Source: Spirochaetales bacterium Spiro_05 (GTDB lineage: Bacteria > Spirochaetota > Spirochaetia > Sphaerochaetales > Sphaerochaetaceae). From it: a stretch of 64,000 nucleotides of DNA. The position numbers and the translations under genes were made by a program. The notes under the pieces are model-generated. The model saw only the letters and a program-made list of their open reading frames with translations, was not told the DNA's origin and made no database searches. Location of the stretch: assembly GCA_001603115.1 (NCBI GenBank), contig LVBG01000025.1, positions 1 through 64,000 of the forward strand, written 5' to 3'. Positions 1 to 8,108 of this stretch are shown piece by piece; position 1 is the first letter of the stretch; each line of letters starts with the position of its first letter.

Positions 1-660
1 GGCAAATGCATCGAGCGTTCCCTGTTTGGTCGGCTTTCCCTCGCCTTCCACGAAGCAGATGATACTGCTTTGGTCGCAGGCTATTCCGATGCAGATCTGG
101 TTGCGGGACAATCCCCGATACTCCTTGCCGTCCTCTTTTCTTTCGATGTCGGCCTTCCGGACCTTATAGAAGGTCTCATCAAGCTCAATCTCACCCGACA
201 GGACCAAGGTGCTTTGGTATCCCTTCAACACCAGGAACACCTTATCCATCCAGGATCTTGTGGTTGTATAGGCATTACGATTGCTCTTCGATGTCAGGCT
301 GAAGCTGCCGTACCCGAAAATGGAGAGCAGGAAGTCAAGCCATTCGGTAAGCGGCAGTTTGTGGGAGTCGAAGATTGTGTTGGTCAGGATGTTGAAGGTT
401 CGCCTGCAATCCTTGCACCGGTACCTACGAACACCGTTGGAGGTGAAGCCGAATCTCTGGATTGCAGTGCTACTGCAGTGCCTGCATTCCTGTACACCCA
501 TCGAGTTGAGCAGCTCAACCTCGCCGGTATCAGAAATGCCTGGATGCTTCCTGTGATAATTGTCCTGATTGCTTCCATCGATAAATGCCTGAAGTGCGGT
601 GGCTTCAGGCACATCGGACCAAGGAGTCTTCCTCCTGGACTTTGATCTTATGTTCTTCAT
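1..660 (-). CDS. IS1595-like transposase, 3' part cut by the window edge
   Basis: This gene is absent from the ORF track because it has no stop inside the window. I translated the reverse strand from an ATG at 660 and it stays open for 220 codons. Around residues 59-86 there is a zinc ribbon (CRHC, then CKDC). The motif GEIELDETF at about residues 157-165 looks like the first acidic residue of a DDE catalytic domain; the rest lies outside the window. Zinc ribbon plus ELDE fits IS1595/ISXO2-type transposases, which cut and paste a short element. The ORFs called on the plus strand here are shadows. The family is likely but the exact IS name is not known. Confidence 0.8.
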   Translation of the reverse strand, partial: MKNIRSKSRRKTPWSDVPEATALQAFIDGSNQDNYHRKHPGISDTGEVELLNSMGVQECRHCSSTAIQRFGFTSNGVRRYRCKDCRRTFNILTNTIFDSHKLPLTEWLDFLLSIFGYGSFSLTSKSNRNAYTTTRSWMDKVFLVLKGYQSTLVLSGEIELDETFYKVRKADIERKEDGKEYRGLSRNQICIGIACDQSSIICFVEGEGKPTKQGTLDAFA

Positions 661-706
661 GTGGTAGTCCTTTGCAAGAAGACAGAGGCCAGATAGGGAC
701 TACCAC
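661..706. repeat. Inverted repeat just upstream of the transposase
   Basis: GTGGTAGTCC (661-670) and GGACTACCAC (697-706) are perfect complements around a 26-nt loop, directly before the transposase start codon. This could be the subterminal end of the insertion sequence or a hairpin limiting transposase expression. I cannot see a target-site duplication because the other end of the element is outside the window. Confidence 0.5.
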
Positions 707-914
707 ATCGCAACTATCCAGCCAACTGTCTTCACAAATTACTGCCACAGTACAGGCTTTTGCCTTCTCATGTTTCAACGGGAATTTTTCAACACTGTGC
801 AAATACGGATTTTTAATTTTCATTCTCCCCATTCAGAAGAATAGGGGCAATCATCCCTTTGTGGCTCCTCGGCATGATGTATTGATAGGGCTTTCCATTG
901 GTCTCACATGGATT

Positions 915-935
915 TACTCACTTATTTTGAGACTC
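915..935. repeat. 21-bp direct repeat, downstream copy flanking the HipA-like locus
   Basis: TACTCACTTATTTTGAGACTC here matches TACTTACATATTTTGAGACTC at 2644-2664 in 19 of 21 positions, including a perfect 13-bp core. This copy overlaps the last codons and stop of the HTH gene. Together the two copies bracket both genes of the HipA-like locus almost exactly. Confidence 0.8.
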
Positions 936-1736
936 TTTCAGCTCATTGAATCTCCGATAAAGCGTAGCCTTCGAAAGCTTGGTAACCTGCAGCGCTTCCT
1001 TGAGGGTGATATGACCTGATGCCAGCCGATCCCTCACTTCCGCCAACAACGGAATTGAAACCTCGATGGGCTTTCTACCTGTATAAACACCGCGTTCTCT
1101 TGCTTCCATCTGGCCTCTATCCTGATTCACCCTCCGCTTGGTTGCAAGAAACTCATATTCGAGGAGATAGGCTCTGATAAGAGTACTTCGCTCGCTGTCA
1201 TCAAAATGAATGCCTTGAATATCTATCGGAAGTCTCATCCCCAGCAATTGGAGTATCGAGAGAGCACGCCATTGCGCACTTCTCGTTGAAATGTGTGAAA
1301 AGTTGTTGAAGCCGTCTTTCTCCACAATCAGTTTGTCACCAGTATATACGGTATCGGTGTTTATCAGCCACTGGAGACGGTTGAGATGGTCAAGGTTTGC
1401 AGAGCGTAACTCTTCATGCAAATTCACCCGATTTGGGGAAGGAGTACGCTCACTGATGAACGTCGGAATCACTCCTACCCTGTAGTAACAGTCTTTTCTT
1501 AAGGTTAGGTCAATGCCAGGAATACCTCCCCAGTCAACAGGTTCCAATCCATCCACTACATCATAATATGGCTCAAACAGGTATTGGTAGGACTCATCTT
1601 CAAACAATTCATAGGTAATCCTGGCAACCTTGAACAAGGTCGTCTTGGTATACGCAAAACATACTTCGCCCGACAGACTGTACAGCCTCTTTACTTCCTT
1701 GGAAATCGGTGTCGTAACATCTTTATTCATTCGCAT
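918..1736 (-). CDS. Partner of HipA-like kinase with C-terminal resolvase-type HTH
   Basis: A 272-residue protein. The last ~55 residues (GRKPIEVSI... to ...SKATLYRRFNEL) look like the helix-turn-helix that ends serine invertases and resolvases, and the helix before it (about 205-220) resembles the end of their E helix. The first ~200 residues show no resolvase catalytic serine region. Instead residues ~20-140 have some resemblance to the small N-terminal subdomain of HipA (the HipS part of split HipBST systems), which is a tentative reading. The start ATG at 1736 has an AAGGGGAG ribosome site and overlaps the upstream kinase gene by 10 nt, so the two are co-translated. Likely a DNA-binding antitoxin or regulator of the kinase. 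It could instead be an unrelated regulator. Confidence 0.6.
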   Translation of the reverse strand: MRMNKDVTTPISKEVKRLYSLSGEVCFAYTKTTLFKVARITYELFEDESYQYLFEPYYDVVDGLEPVDWGGIPGIDLTLRKDCYYRVGVIPTFISERTPSPNRVNLHEELRSANLDHLNRLQWLINTDTVYTGDKLIVEKDGFNNFSHISTRSAQWRALSILQLLGMRLPIDIQGIHFDDSERSTLIRAYLLEYEFLATKRRVNQDRGQMEARERGVYTGRKPIEVSIPLLAEVRDRLASGHITLKEALQVTKLSKATLYRRFNELKESQNK

Positions 1737-2590
1737 ACTGACTCCCCTTGCAATTTCTTGTAGGAAGCTTCAAGAATCTTCTCAAACCGTACTTGCAGGA
1801 TGGTCCTATAAAACCTTTTCTGGATTTCACTGATCTGTTCAATTGAATCAATGAAAATTGCAATACGTTGCATATCCATCTTGCCCACGATATCTAATAA
1901 TGCAGCATTACACTCGGGAAATTGAAGGCTGTGTATGACTTCAAAATAGGAACTCTTCACATTATCCAGCTTAATTTGGGAAGTAGGAAAGAGAAAAACC
2001 CGCTTGGAGACCTCATGTTCATCGCGCAATATGTCCAAGCATGCCTCATCAGTGTGTATTCTCGGGAAAAGGCAGGATCCATTATCGAAAACAGGAGCAA
2101 GCGTATAGCGATTGGACTCCTTGATAAAGCCCCAGTTCGCACCATGTCTATCGAAATTCCCCAACAAGGCGTCAATGATATATATTCGCCAAAACTGATT
2201 GATCGTTTCGGGAATCTTCGTCAATTTGGTGTTCTCTTGGAGCATTCTCATCACATCAGCGTATGAGTACTGATAGGTCTCCCGATCATGTTCCAGAGAA
2301 GAGTCCCCCACTTCGTTGAAGGGAACAAACTGTTGTCCTACCATGATGAAATCTTGCAGTGCTACCACATTTCTCCCTTCATATGTCCCAAGAAATGTTT
2401 TTTGCACGTTCATACCCAACATCTGGAAAACATGGCAACCGATATACTCACAAATGGTATTATTCAGCAGTCCTGTCTCCGAGGGTTTTTGAAACTTGAG
2501 AATATAATCGGTGGAACCGATGGTAATACCAATCTTTTCTTCGCTGCCTGAATAGTATTTTTGGTTCTTCGGATAGTGGGAATAATCCAT
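1727..2590 (-). CDS. HipA-like Ser/Thr kinase
   Basis: A 287-residue protein with the HipA/PI3K-like kinase signature. ILKF near residues 30-33 supplies the ATP-binding lysine, NFDRHGANWG (about 143-152) the catalytic Asp and metal-binding Asn, and FDNG (about 168-171) is the DFG equivalent. HipA-family kinases act as toxins by phosphorylating aminoacyl-tRNA synthetases, or work as CtkA-like kinases. It is shorter than E. coli HipA (about 440 residues) and lacks the N-terminal subdomain, as in HipT of split systems. The start at 2590 has a GAGGTG ribosome site. It is the first gene of a two-gene operon with the HTH protein downstream, the opposite of the usual antitoxin-first order. The substrate cannot be predicted. 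Confidence 0.8.
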   Translation of the reverse strand: MDYSHYPKNQKYYSGSEEKIGITIGSTDYILKFQKPSETGLLNNTICEYIGCHVFQMLGMNVQKTFLGTYEGRNVVALQDFIMVGQQFVPFNEVGDSSLEHDRETYQYSYADVMRMLQENTKLTKIPETINQFWRIYIIDALLGNFDRHGANWGFIKESNRYTLAPVFDNGSCLFPRIHTDEACLDILRDEHEVSKRVFLFPTSQIKLDNVKSSYFEVIHSLQFPECNAALLDIVGKMDMQRIAIFIDSIEQISEIQKRFYRTILQVRFEKILEASYKKLQGESVCE

Positions 2591-2643
2591 AATTCACCTC
2601 AATACCCATCGTATCGCTCTACCCAGAATGTTTCAATAGATTA

Positions 2644-2664
2644 TACTTACATATTTTGAGACTC
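2644..2664. repeat. 21-bp direct repeat, upstream copy in the HipA-like promoter
   Basis: Second copy of the repeat at 915-935 (19 of 21 identical). It lies 54 bp before the kinase start codon. On the minus strand a TATAAT box follows at about 2643-2638, so this copy sits in the promoter region and could be an operator. The alternative is an insertion or attachment scar. Confidence 0.75.
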
Positions 2665-2818
2665 ATGTAAAAAAGGAAACCAATTCCCTCATTTCAGAGC
2701 AGTATTGGTCTATTTTTCCATATATTGGAGAGAATTGCAGGTACGTGCATACCCTCTGCAACATGATGATAACCATACGACCCTATCATTGGAGCCTGAG
2801 CAAATCTACTCGAAGCCC

Positions 2819-4600
2819 CTACTGCTTTGCAATGTATGAGAGGGAGATGGAGCCCTTGCCCGCATGCAGGGCGATGACAGGGGAAGCTTGCTCCACGAAC
2901 AGCGGCTTGATCCCGGTTCTCTGTTCCACTATCTGTGCAACAGAGGTTGCAAGACTTGGCTCACCGATGTAGGACAGTCCATAGGTCTGGATGCCCTTCT
3001 CACGATACACCTTCATGAACCGTTTCACCAAGGCTGAGATGCTGCCTGCTCTGGACAACCGGATCCCATGGAATGCACCACCGCCTTCCTTGGAGAGCCC
3101 AACCACCGGTTTGAGGTTCAGTTTCAGCAACACCGACCCAAGCTTCTTTGGTATCCTGCCACCGGCTACCATCATCTCAAGAGACTGCACCGACACCAAT
3201 ATAGTGGTACGTTCAATTGTTTCGCTGATGCTTTGCAAAAGGCTCTCGCCCTGCTCGCCCCTTGCAACAGCCCGCGCAGCCTCCTGGGCTACAAGCCCTT
3301 GGGCGGAAGCATTGAGCTTCGTATCAATGATGGAAATATCGGCACCCTTTTCTTGCAAGGCTTTGGCTGCCAGCTGATAGGCATTGAACGTACCGCTGAG
3401 CTTGGAAGCAACCGACAGCACCACAATGTGTCCATAGTGCTGGGCAAGAAACTCAAGATGACGCTGAATCTCCCCGATGGAGGGCATGGAAGAGGACACC
3501 TTCTGGGAATTGCTCTCCATAATGCTGAGCAACATGGGAGAAGAAATCGTGATGCGGTCAAAAAAGGATGTCTCCCCAACCTGGATAATCTGGGGGATCC
3601 GATAGATCCTCAGCTCATCAACCACCTCTTGGGGAATGTCTGCCGAGGAGTCGGTTACAATGACCGTATCGGCAACCCGTGCATGTGCAGCCAACTGCTG
3701 CATGAACATATCGTCGACCTTCTGCTCCTCAATGCTTGAGCAGCGCCCAAGCCGCTCAAACATCAGTGCAGGGTCATCGGTATGCAGATGGACCCGCATC
3801 TGATCCTGATAACTTCCCAGCACCAACGAATCGCCAAGCCCCGTCACGGCCTCTCGCACACTCTGCTGATCTCCTTGTGGAATCCGAAGCAGCGCTTCGG
3901 TGCAGTAGCGATACCGGCAATTCTCATGGGTATGGTCACTTTCGATTGCATTTGGGGCAGCATGCACAAGCAAATCAGTTTCTGAGAACACCCTTGCTGG
4001 GTTGATGATATACTGGTCGACGCCTTCCAAAATGGAGACAAACGCCTTCGCCCCTGCATCCACCACCCCCATCCGTTTCAGAAGTTCCATCTGGTTGGTG
4101 GTTTCCTTCTCAGCCTTTCTGGCTGCACGAAGGGCGCGTCGCAACTGGATTTGCAGGGGAATGTCTGACCCTTCGGCCCGTGACAGCTGGCTTGCCCAAC
4201 TCTGCATGACGGTAAGAATGGTTCCTTCCATAGGCGTTTCTACGGCGCGGTATGCCGTGGCCACCGCTTCTTTCACTGCATCGATGAGCTCTTTGAGCGT
4301 AAGCACCTCAAATTCCCGTGCAATGAGAGAAAACCCATGGAAGAACTGGGCGACGATCATACCCGAGTTTCCCCTCGCCCCGGTGAGGGCTGCTTTTGCA
4401 AACTTGTCGGAAATATCGGCAACAGAACCCGTTCCATCCGTTGTGGAAAGGATGGTTTTCAGGGTATGGGTGATGTTCGACCCCGTGTCTCCGTCGGCGA
4501 CAGGGAACACATTGATCGTGTTGATCATTTGCATGTTCTCCCTGAGACAATAGAAGCCAAAGGTCAGGGAACCATAGAGATCTTTCCCAGTAATGGTCAT
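2819..4600 (-). CDS. FakA-FakB fusion: DAK2 fatty-acid kinase joined to DegV fatty-acid-binding protein
   Basis: A 593-residue protein. Residues ~1-210 are a DAK2/DhaL kinase domain with the nucleotide and metal site motif NVFPVADGDTGSN (about 29-41). A short middle domain follows. Residues ~312-593 are a full DegV/FakB fold: TDSSADIP, SSMPS in place of the usual TSQPS, the SKLSGT loop, GGRIP, and SPVIALHAGKG near the end. In the Fak system FakB presents a fatty acid and FakA phosphorylates it to acyl-phosphate, normally as separate proteins. The ATG overlaps the PlsY stop (ATGA), and PlsY uses acyl-phosphate as its donor, which supports the role. The start has AAGGAG. Cytosolic or membrane-peripheral. 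Well supported by sequence; activity is inferred. Confidence 0.85.
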   Translation of the reverse strand: MTITGKDLYGSLTFGFYCLRENMQMINTINVFPVADGDTGSNITHTLKTILSTTDGTGSVADISDKFAKAALTGARGNSGMIVAQFFHGFSLIAREFEVLTLKELIDAVKEAVATAYRAVETPMEGTILTVMQSWASQLSRAEGSDIPLQIQLRRALRAARKAEKETTNQMELLKRMGVVDAGAKAFVSILEGVDQYIINPARVFSETDLLVHAAPNAIESDHTHENCRYRYCTEALLRIPQGDQQSVREAVTGLGDSLVLGSYQDQMRVHLHTDDPALMFERLGRCSSIEEQKVDDMFMQQLAAHARVADTVIVTDSSADIPQEVVDELRIYRIPQIIQVGETSFFDRITISSPMLLSIMESNSQKVSSSMPSIGEIQRHLEFLAQHYGHIVVLSVASKLSGTFNAYQLAAKALQEKGADISIIDTKLNASAQGLVAQEAARAVARGEQGESLLQSISETIERTTILVSVQSLEMMVAGGRIPKKLGSVLLKLNLKPVVGLSKEGGGAFHGIRLSRAGSISALVKRFMKVYREKGIQTYGLSYIGEPSLATSVAQIVEQRTGIKPLFVEQASPVIALHAGKGSISLSYIAKQ

Positions 4601-5235
4601 GCGTGCTCCTTATCAGCTGAGAAGCTGAATTTCGGTTCTGTGCGGCGGATCAGCCGTTGTATGTTCGTCCTGTGGGTGAAGAGAACCAAAAGAGCCAACA
4701 CGACCAAGAAAACCAGTCTTGCATGCTCGACGGGCTGGCCTTGCATGACGTTCAGCAAAAGATAATAAGGGATCAGAACCCCGTACGTCGTCATGGAAGC
4801 GAGCGAAATATATCGAGTCGCATAGGCAACCGAAAAGAAAACAACCAGACCTGCCACGATGGCCGACGGAAAGAGGACGGCTATCACCCCTGCTCCGGTT
4901 GCCACTCCCTTGCCTCCCCGATGGGAAGCAAGATAGGGGGTAAAAATATGACCGAGAATGGTAGCCATGCCAATGCACAGAAGCGAAACAGTAGATAAGG
5001 AAAAGAAGGAAACCGCAAGCAAGCAAGGAAGCACTCCCTTCAGCAGGTCGATCACACCAACCAAAACGCCATAACGAAATCCAAGGGTCCTGCTTGTGTT
5101 GGTAGCGCCAAGGTTTCCACTGCCTTTGGCGCGCAAATCCGTCTGCTTTCTCCTGGCAACAAGGTGCGCAGTGGGAATGCCGCCTACAAGATAGCCAAAG
5201 AGACAGAACAGTATCGCTGCAAGCAGGGTACTCAT
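4597..5235 (-). CDS. plsY: Acyl-phosphate:glycerol-3-phosphate acyltransferase PlsY
   Basis: An integral membrane enzyme that transfers an acyl chain from acyl-phosphate to glycerol-3-phosphate, making lysophosphatidate. The family motifs are present: GSGNLGATN near residues 38-46 and GGKGVATGAG near 106-115, within about five hydrophobic segments and at normal length (212 residues). I place the start at the ATG at 5235 (MSTLLAAILF), because it touches the upstream stop (TGATG) and has a GGAAGAAG site; the track's upstream start adds six residues. The stop overlaps the FakA-FakB start by 4 nt. Donor synthesis and donor use are therefore encoded side by side. Confidence 0.93.
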   Translation of the reverse strand: MSTLLAAILFCLFGYLVGGIPTAHLVARRKQTDLRAKGSGNLGATNTSRTLGFRYGVLVGVIDLLKGVLPCLLAVSFFSLSTVSLLCIGMATILGHIFTPYLASHRGGKGVATGAGVIAVLFPSAIVAGLVVFFSVAYATRYISLASMTTYGVLIPYYLLLNVMQGQPVEHARLVFLVVLALLVLFTHRTNIQRLIRRTEPKFSFSADKEHA

Positions 5236-5999
5236 CAGGGCCTCTTCTTCCAAGGAATGAACACTGATGTCTGGCGTACATACGTTTGATAGTACTCCTC
5301 ATTTCCGTACTTCTCTTTCCAGGACTTCTCCAAGAGGTTCACGCCGCTTACAAACAGCAGCAACAGCGTAATGAATACAGGCCCTAAGGCAACCAGAAAA
5401 TCGAGACCCTGCAGATAGGGAAGCACCATCACGAAGATTCCCCACCAGACCAGAATCTCACCAAAGTAGTTTGGGTGGCGGCTGTATGCCCATACTCCTG
5501 ACGTAATGAGTTTCTTGGGATGCTTCTTCTTGAAGGTGGTCTTCTGATAATCGGCAACCGTCTCATAGATGAGTCCAAACAACGAAATGACCGATCCCAC
5601 CACCAGGAAGGAATAATTCACACTCAAGCCTTCCTGTCCCATGGCAAACGTCACCGGCAACAGGATGATCCAGACTGCAGTTGCCTGGAGAAGCCAGAAG
5701 GTACCGAACCGCACGAACGAATCGCGCTTGTCGTCGAAGCGATGGTCAACCTTGGTGGCAAGGATGCGGCTGAGCAGGTAAGAGCCCAAACGCACTGCCC
5801 ATAGGACCACAATGCCAAACAGCAGTGTTTGCAAAAGACCCTTCTCTGCATGCACCAGATACAGGTAGAGAGCTGAGAGCAAGAAGCTCAGGCTGTACGA
5901 GAGATCTGTCACCACATCGGTTTTCCGGATGAATGCATAGATGAAGAATACGATGTTGATGCCGAAGGCAATGATCAGGATTTCAAGAAATAGATTCAT
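5235..5999 (-). CDS. DUF1295 membrane protein (steroid-5-alpha-reductase / ICMT-like)
   Basis: A 254-residue polytopic membrane protein. The signature GVWAYSRHPNYFGE near residue 165 is shared by DUF1295 proteins and related steroid reductases and isoprenylcysteine methyltransferases, where it helps bind NADPH or S-adenosylmethionine. The true substrate is unknown; the operon with PlsY and FakA-FakB suggests a lipid. The start at 5999 (MNLFLEILI) is preferred over the GTG at 6011, because GGGAG sits correctly for it. The stop overlaps the plsY start by one base. Confidence 0.8.
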   Translation of the reverse strand: MNLFLEILIIAFGINIVFFIYAFIRKTDVVTDLSYSLSFLLSALYLYLVHAEKGLLQTLLFGIVVLWAVRLGSYLLSRILATKVDHRFDDKRDSFVRFGTFWLLQATAVWIILLPVTFAMGQEGLSVNYSFLVVGSVISLFGLIYETVADYQKTTFKKKHPKKLITSGVWAYSRHPNYFGEILVWWGIFVMVLPYLQGLDFLVALGPVFITLLLLFVSGVNLLEKSWKEKYGNEEYYQTYVRQTSVFIPWKKRP

Positions 6000-6535
6000 G
6001 AGGTCTCCCACTTCAAGTTCTTTCTAAGAATTCTTAAATAATACTGAATATTAATAAGATATACAATCTGAACGCTTCCGTCATACAACAACCAGAAAAC
6101 TTTCACCTGCAACAGAATCGGGTACTACAAGCAATCTACTCGCATTGCTTTCTTATTTGATGTTGAGCAACAGCTGGAAATCAGCAATACCAGTGCCAAG
6201 CGTTTGCTTTCCCAGCTGGTAAGTTCGCATCTTCTGAAAAGAGAAGGCAAGGGACCAGCAACCCGATATCGAAGAATCTGATCACCATCTCATGCTCTTT
6301 GATATTGCATGGCATAGAGAAATACGCCGACATCACCGGCGCAGGCAGCCAAGCCCTCGATACGGGATTGCCGAGTACAAATCTTTCCAACCATCGGGTA
6401 GCGAGCACAGAAACATGAGCTGAAAACAACTCATCCAACCAAGACCCTTTTACCGAACAATACACCCTACCCAACACTATTCCATGGACCGTGAATACAG
6501 ATGTAGCGTATACTTATAACGATTGGAGGAACCCC
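6000..6535. other. Non-coding gap with a gene relic
   Basis: 536 bp with no convincing intact gene. It contains the divergent start regions of the DUF1295 operon (leftwards) and the GyrI-like gene (rightwards), plus the broken HTH reading frame annotated at 6118-6281. The 98-residue minus-strand ORF at 6181-6477 has no protein-like features that I can recognise. Confidence 0.6.
6118..6281 (+). pseudogene. Relic of a winged-helix C-terminus (Fic-like tail)
   Basis: An open frame without a start codon ends at the TGA at 6279-6281 and reads ...LEISNTSAKRLLSQLV... ...KREGKGPATRYRRI. The pattern 'helix, S-x-x-T-A-x-R-L-L-x-x-L, then GKGPATRY' resembles the winged helix that closes many Fic-family and related HTH proteins. 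No upstream part is found in the 100 bp before it, so it looks like the tail of a gene whose body was deleted. Short, hence low confidence. Confidence 0.35.
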
Positions 6536-7225
6536 ATGCAAGCAAAGAAATCCCACAAGCCAAGCTATGAGAAGCTCTGGCAGTACATCGGAGCAACGGA
6601 TGCTCCGAAGCTGATACTGTCCTTCGCAGAGATTGAGAACATCCTTGGGTTTCCGATCGATCATGCATTCCTGAACTACAAGAAAAAGCTGCATGAATAC
6701 GGCTGGCTTTGCACAAAAATCTCCATGAAAGAAGAGAACATTAGCTTTCTCCGTCTTCCCGAACACTCCCGGATACTCGAAAAACCCAGTTTCTCGGTCA
6801 TAGGAAAGGAAGGCTCGACAGATGACGGACCGCTTTTCGTGCAGAGACTCTGGAATGATGCCAACAGTCAGGTTGACCAGATTGCCGCTTTGGCTAAAAA
6901 GGACTGCAATGGGGACTTATGCGGGATCTGGGGCTTGATGAGTGATAGGGAGAGGCAGTTCAAACCCTGGGCACACAACTTCACCGAGGGCCTTTATCTG
7001 GCTGGAATCGAGTGCCACGATGATGCACAGCCTCCTCAGGGTTGGGTGCGTTGGACAATCCCAGCATTCCAATACCTTGTCATCATGAATGAGTCGGAAG
7101 ACACGTTCAGCTCAACTGTATCCTTTCTGAAAGCGAACAAGCTCAGTCTTGCAGGCGCTGTGCATGACTTCACCGATCCGACAACAGGGAAAGCATATCT
7201 CTATATACCCTTGCAAAAACGATGA
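6536..7225 (+). CDS. GyrI-like small-molecule-binding protein with extra N-terminal domain
   Basis: 229 residues from the ATG at 6536, chosen because GGAGGAA lies just before it; the track start is 15 codons upstream with no good ribosome site. Residues ~75-229 fit the GyrI/effector-binding fold found in Rob and BmrR, ending in a typical YLYIPL strand. Residues ~1-70 (SYEKLWQYIG... FAEIENILGF) form a small separate domain resembling DUF7662-type proteins. There is no AraC or MerR DNA-binding domain, so it may bind or sequester a hydrophobic compound rather than regulate directly. Apparently monocistronic. Confidence 0.6.
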   Translation: MQAKKSHKPSYEKLWQYIGATDAPKLILSFAEIENILGFPIDHAFLNYKKKLHEYGWLCTKISMKEENISFLRLPEHSRILEKPSFSVIGKEGSTDDGPLFVQRLWNDANSQVDQIAALAKKDCNGDLCGIWGLMSDRERQFKPWAHNFTEGLYLAGIECHDDAQPPQGWVRWTIPAFQYLVIMNESEDTFSSTVSFLKANKLSLAGAVHDFTDPTTGKAYLYIPLQKR

Positions 7226-7246
7226 AAGATGAGAATGACAACCAAA

Positions 7247-7288
7247 AAGTTGGAGGACACATCTGAAAGGAGATCCTCTCACCAACTT
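7247..7288 (+). terminator. Weak hairpin after the GyrI-like gene
   Basis: AAGTTGG (7247-7253) pairs with CCAACTT (7282-7288), with AGGA/TCCT inside. It lies 20 bp after the stop of the GyrI-like gene, but the trailing bases (CTCACACATTCTTC) are only partly T-rich. Possible terminator. Confidence 0.3.
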
Positions 7289-7373
7289 CTCACACATTCT
7301 TCATAGACTTCTCTCTGCCTAGACGGTATAGTAACCCAATCTGGACGATGGTGTTGTGCAACAAGGATGGGCT

Positions 7374-8108
7374 ATGTTTGATATTGCCATTTGTGATGAT
7401 GATCCCACTCAATTGGGACTGCTTGTTGCCTGCACAACAGAGTGGATCAACACCTCTTCTTTTGAGTCTTCCATCCACCAATTCCTTCATCCCGATGAGC
7501 TTTTGCGAAGCTGCGAAAAAAGACGATACCACCTGTACATCCTGGATATTGTCATGCCCATGTTCAATGGGATTGAGGCGGGAAAAGCCATCCGAGAACA
7601 CGATCGGGATGCCTTCATCCTCTATACCACTTCAGAACCCAGTTTCGCCCTGCAATCATTTGCGGCAAACCCCATCGGCTACCTGCTCAAACCCATAGAC
7701 AAGCAGCAATTCAATACAACCCTTTCACTGGTAGCCTCCAAACTGAATCTCATGCAAGAGCATACCTACCTGATATACACCCGGGATGGGATTCGTATTC
7801 TTCGCCTGTCCGAAATCATTTGCTGTGAATACACAAACCACCGGGTCATCTATACGCTCACAGGAAACAGGACAGCAACCACAAGCATAATCACAGGATC
7901 ATTCGCCAACCACGTTCAGACGCTGCTCCAAGACCAGCGCTTCGTCCGCCCTCATGTCTCTTTCCTCCTCAATATGGACTATGTGATAGGCTTTACCAAA
8001 ACCAGATTCAACTTGCAAGAAAGAGCCTCGGTTCCCATCGTTTCCAAACACTACCAAGCGGTGAGAGAGTCCTACATGAACCATCTTTCGGCAAAAGGGA
8101 ATACATGA
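7374..8108 (+). CDS. LytTR response regulator (AgrA/ComE type)
   Basis: 244 residues. Residues ~1-120 are a receiver domain with the acidic pair in CDDD near the N-terminus, the phospho-acceptor in YILDIVMP (about residue 57), a T/S switch and K in LLKPID. Residues ~135-240 are a LytTR DNA-binding domain (IYTRDGIRILRLSEIICCE... RFVRPHVSFLLNMDYV). I moved the start to the ATG at 7374 (MFDIAIC), which has AAGGATGG upstream. The stop overlaps the kinase gene (ATGA), so the two form a two-component pair. Such pairs usually respond to peptides or control surface proteins; no peptide precursor gene is visible nearby. Confidence 0.9.
   Translation: MFDIAICDDDPTQLGLLVACTTEWINTSSFESSIHQFLHPDELLRSCEKRRYHLYILDIVMPMFNGIEAGKAIREHDRDAFILYTTSEPSFALQSFAANPIGYLLKPIDKQQFNTTLSLVASKLNLMQEHTYLIYTRDGIRILRLSEIICCEYTNHRVIYTLTGNRTATTSIITGSFANHVQTLLQDQRFVRPHVSFLLNMDYVIGFTKTRFNLQERASVPIVSKHYQAVRESYMNHLSAKGNT

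Noticed and set aside
70-645. Plus-strand 191-residue ORF
   Set aside because: It is the shadow of the minus-strand transposase, which has the zinc ribbon and ELDE motif.
918-1736. Full serine recombinase
   Set aside because: Only the C-terminal HTH resembles resolvases; the catalytic serine domain is missing.
4613-5302. 229-residue ORF overlapping plsY
   Set aside because: Wrong frame relative to the clear PlsY motifs.
6181-6477. 98-residue minus-strand ORF
   Set aside because: No ribosome site or family features, and composition looks random.
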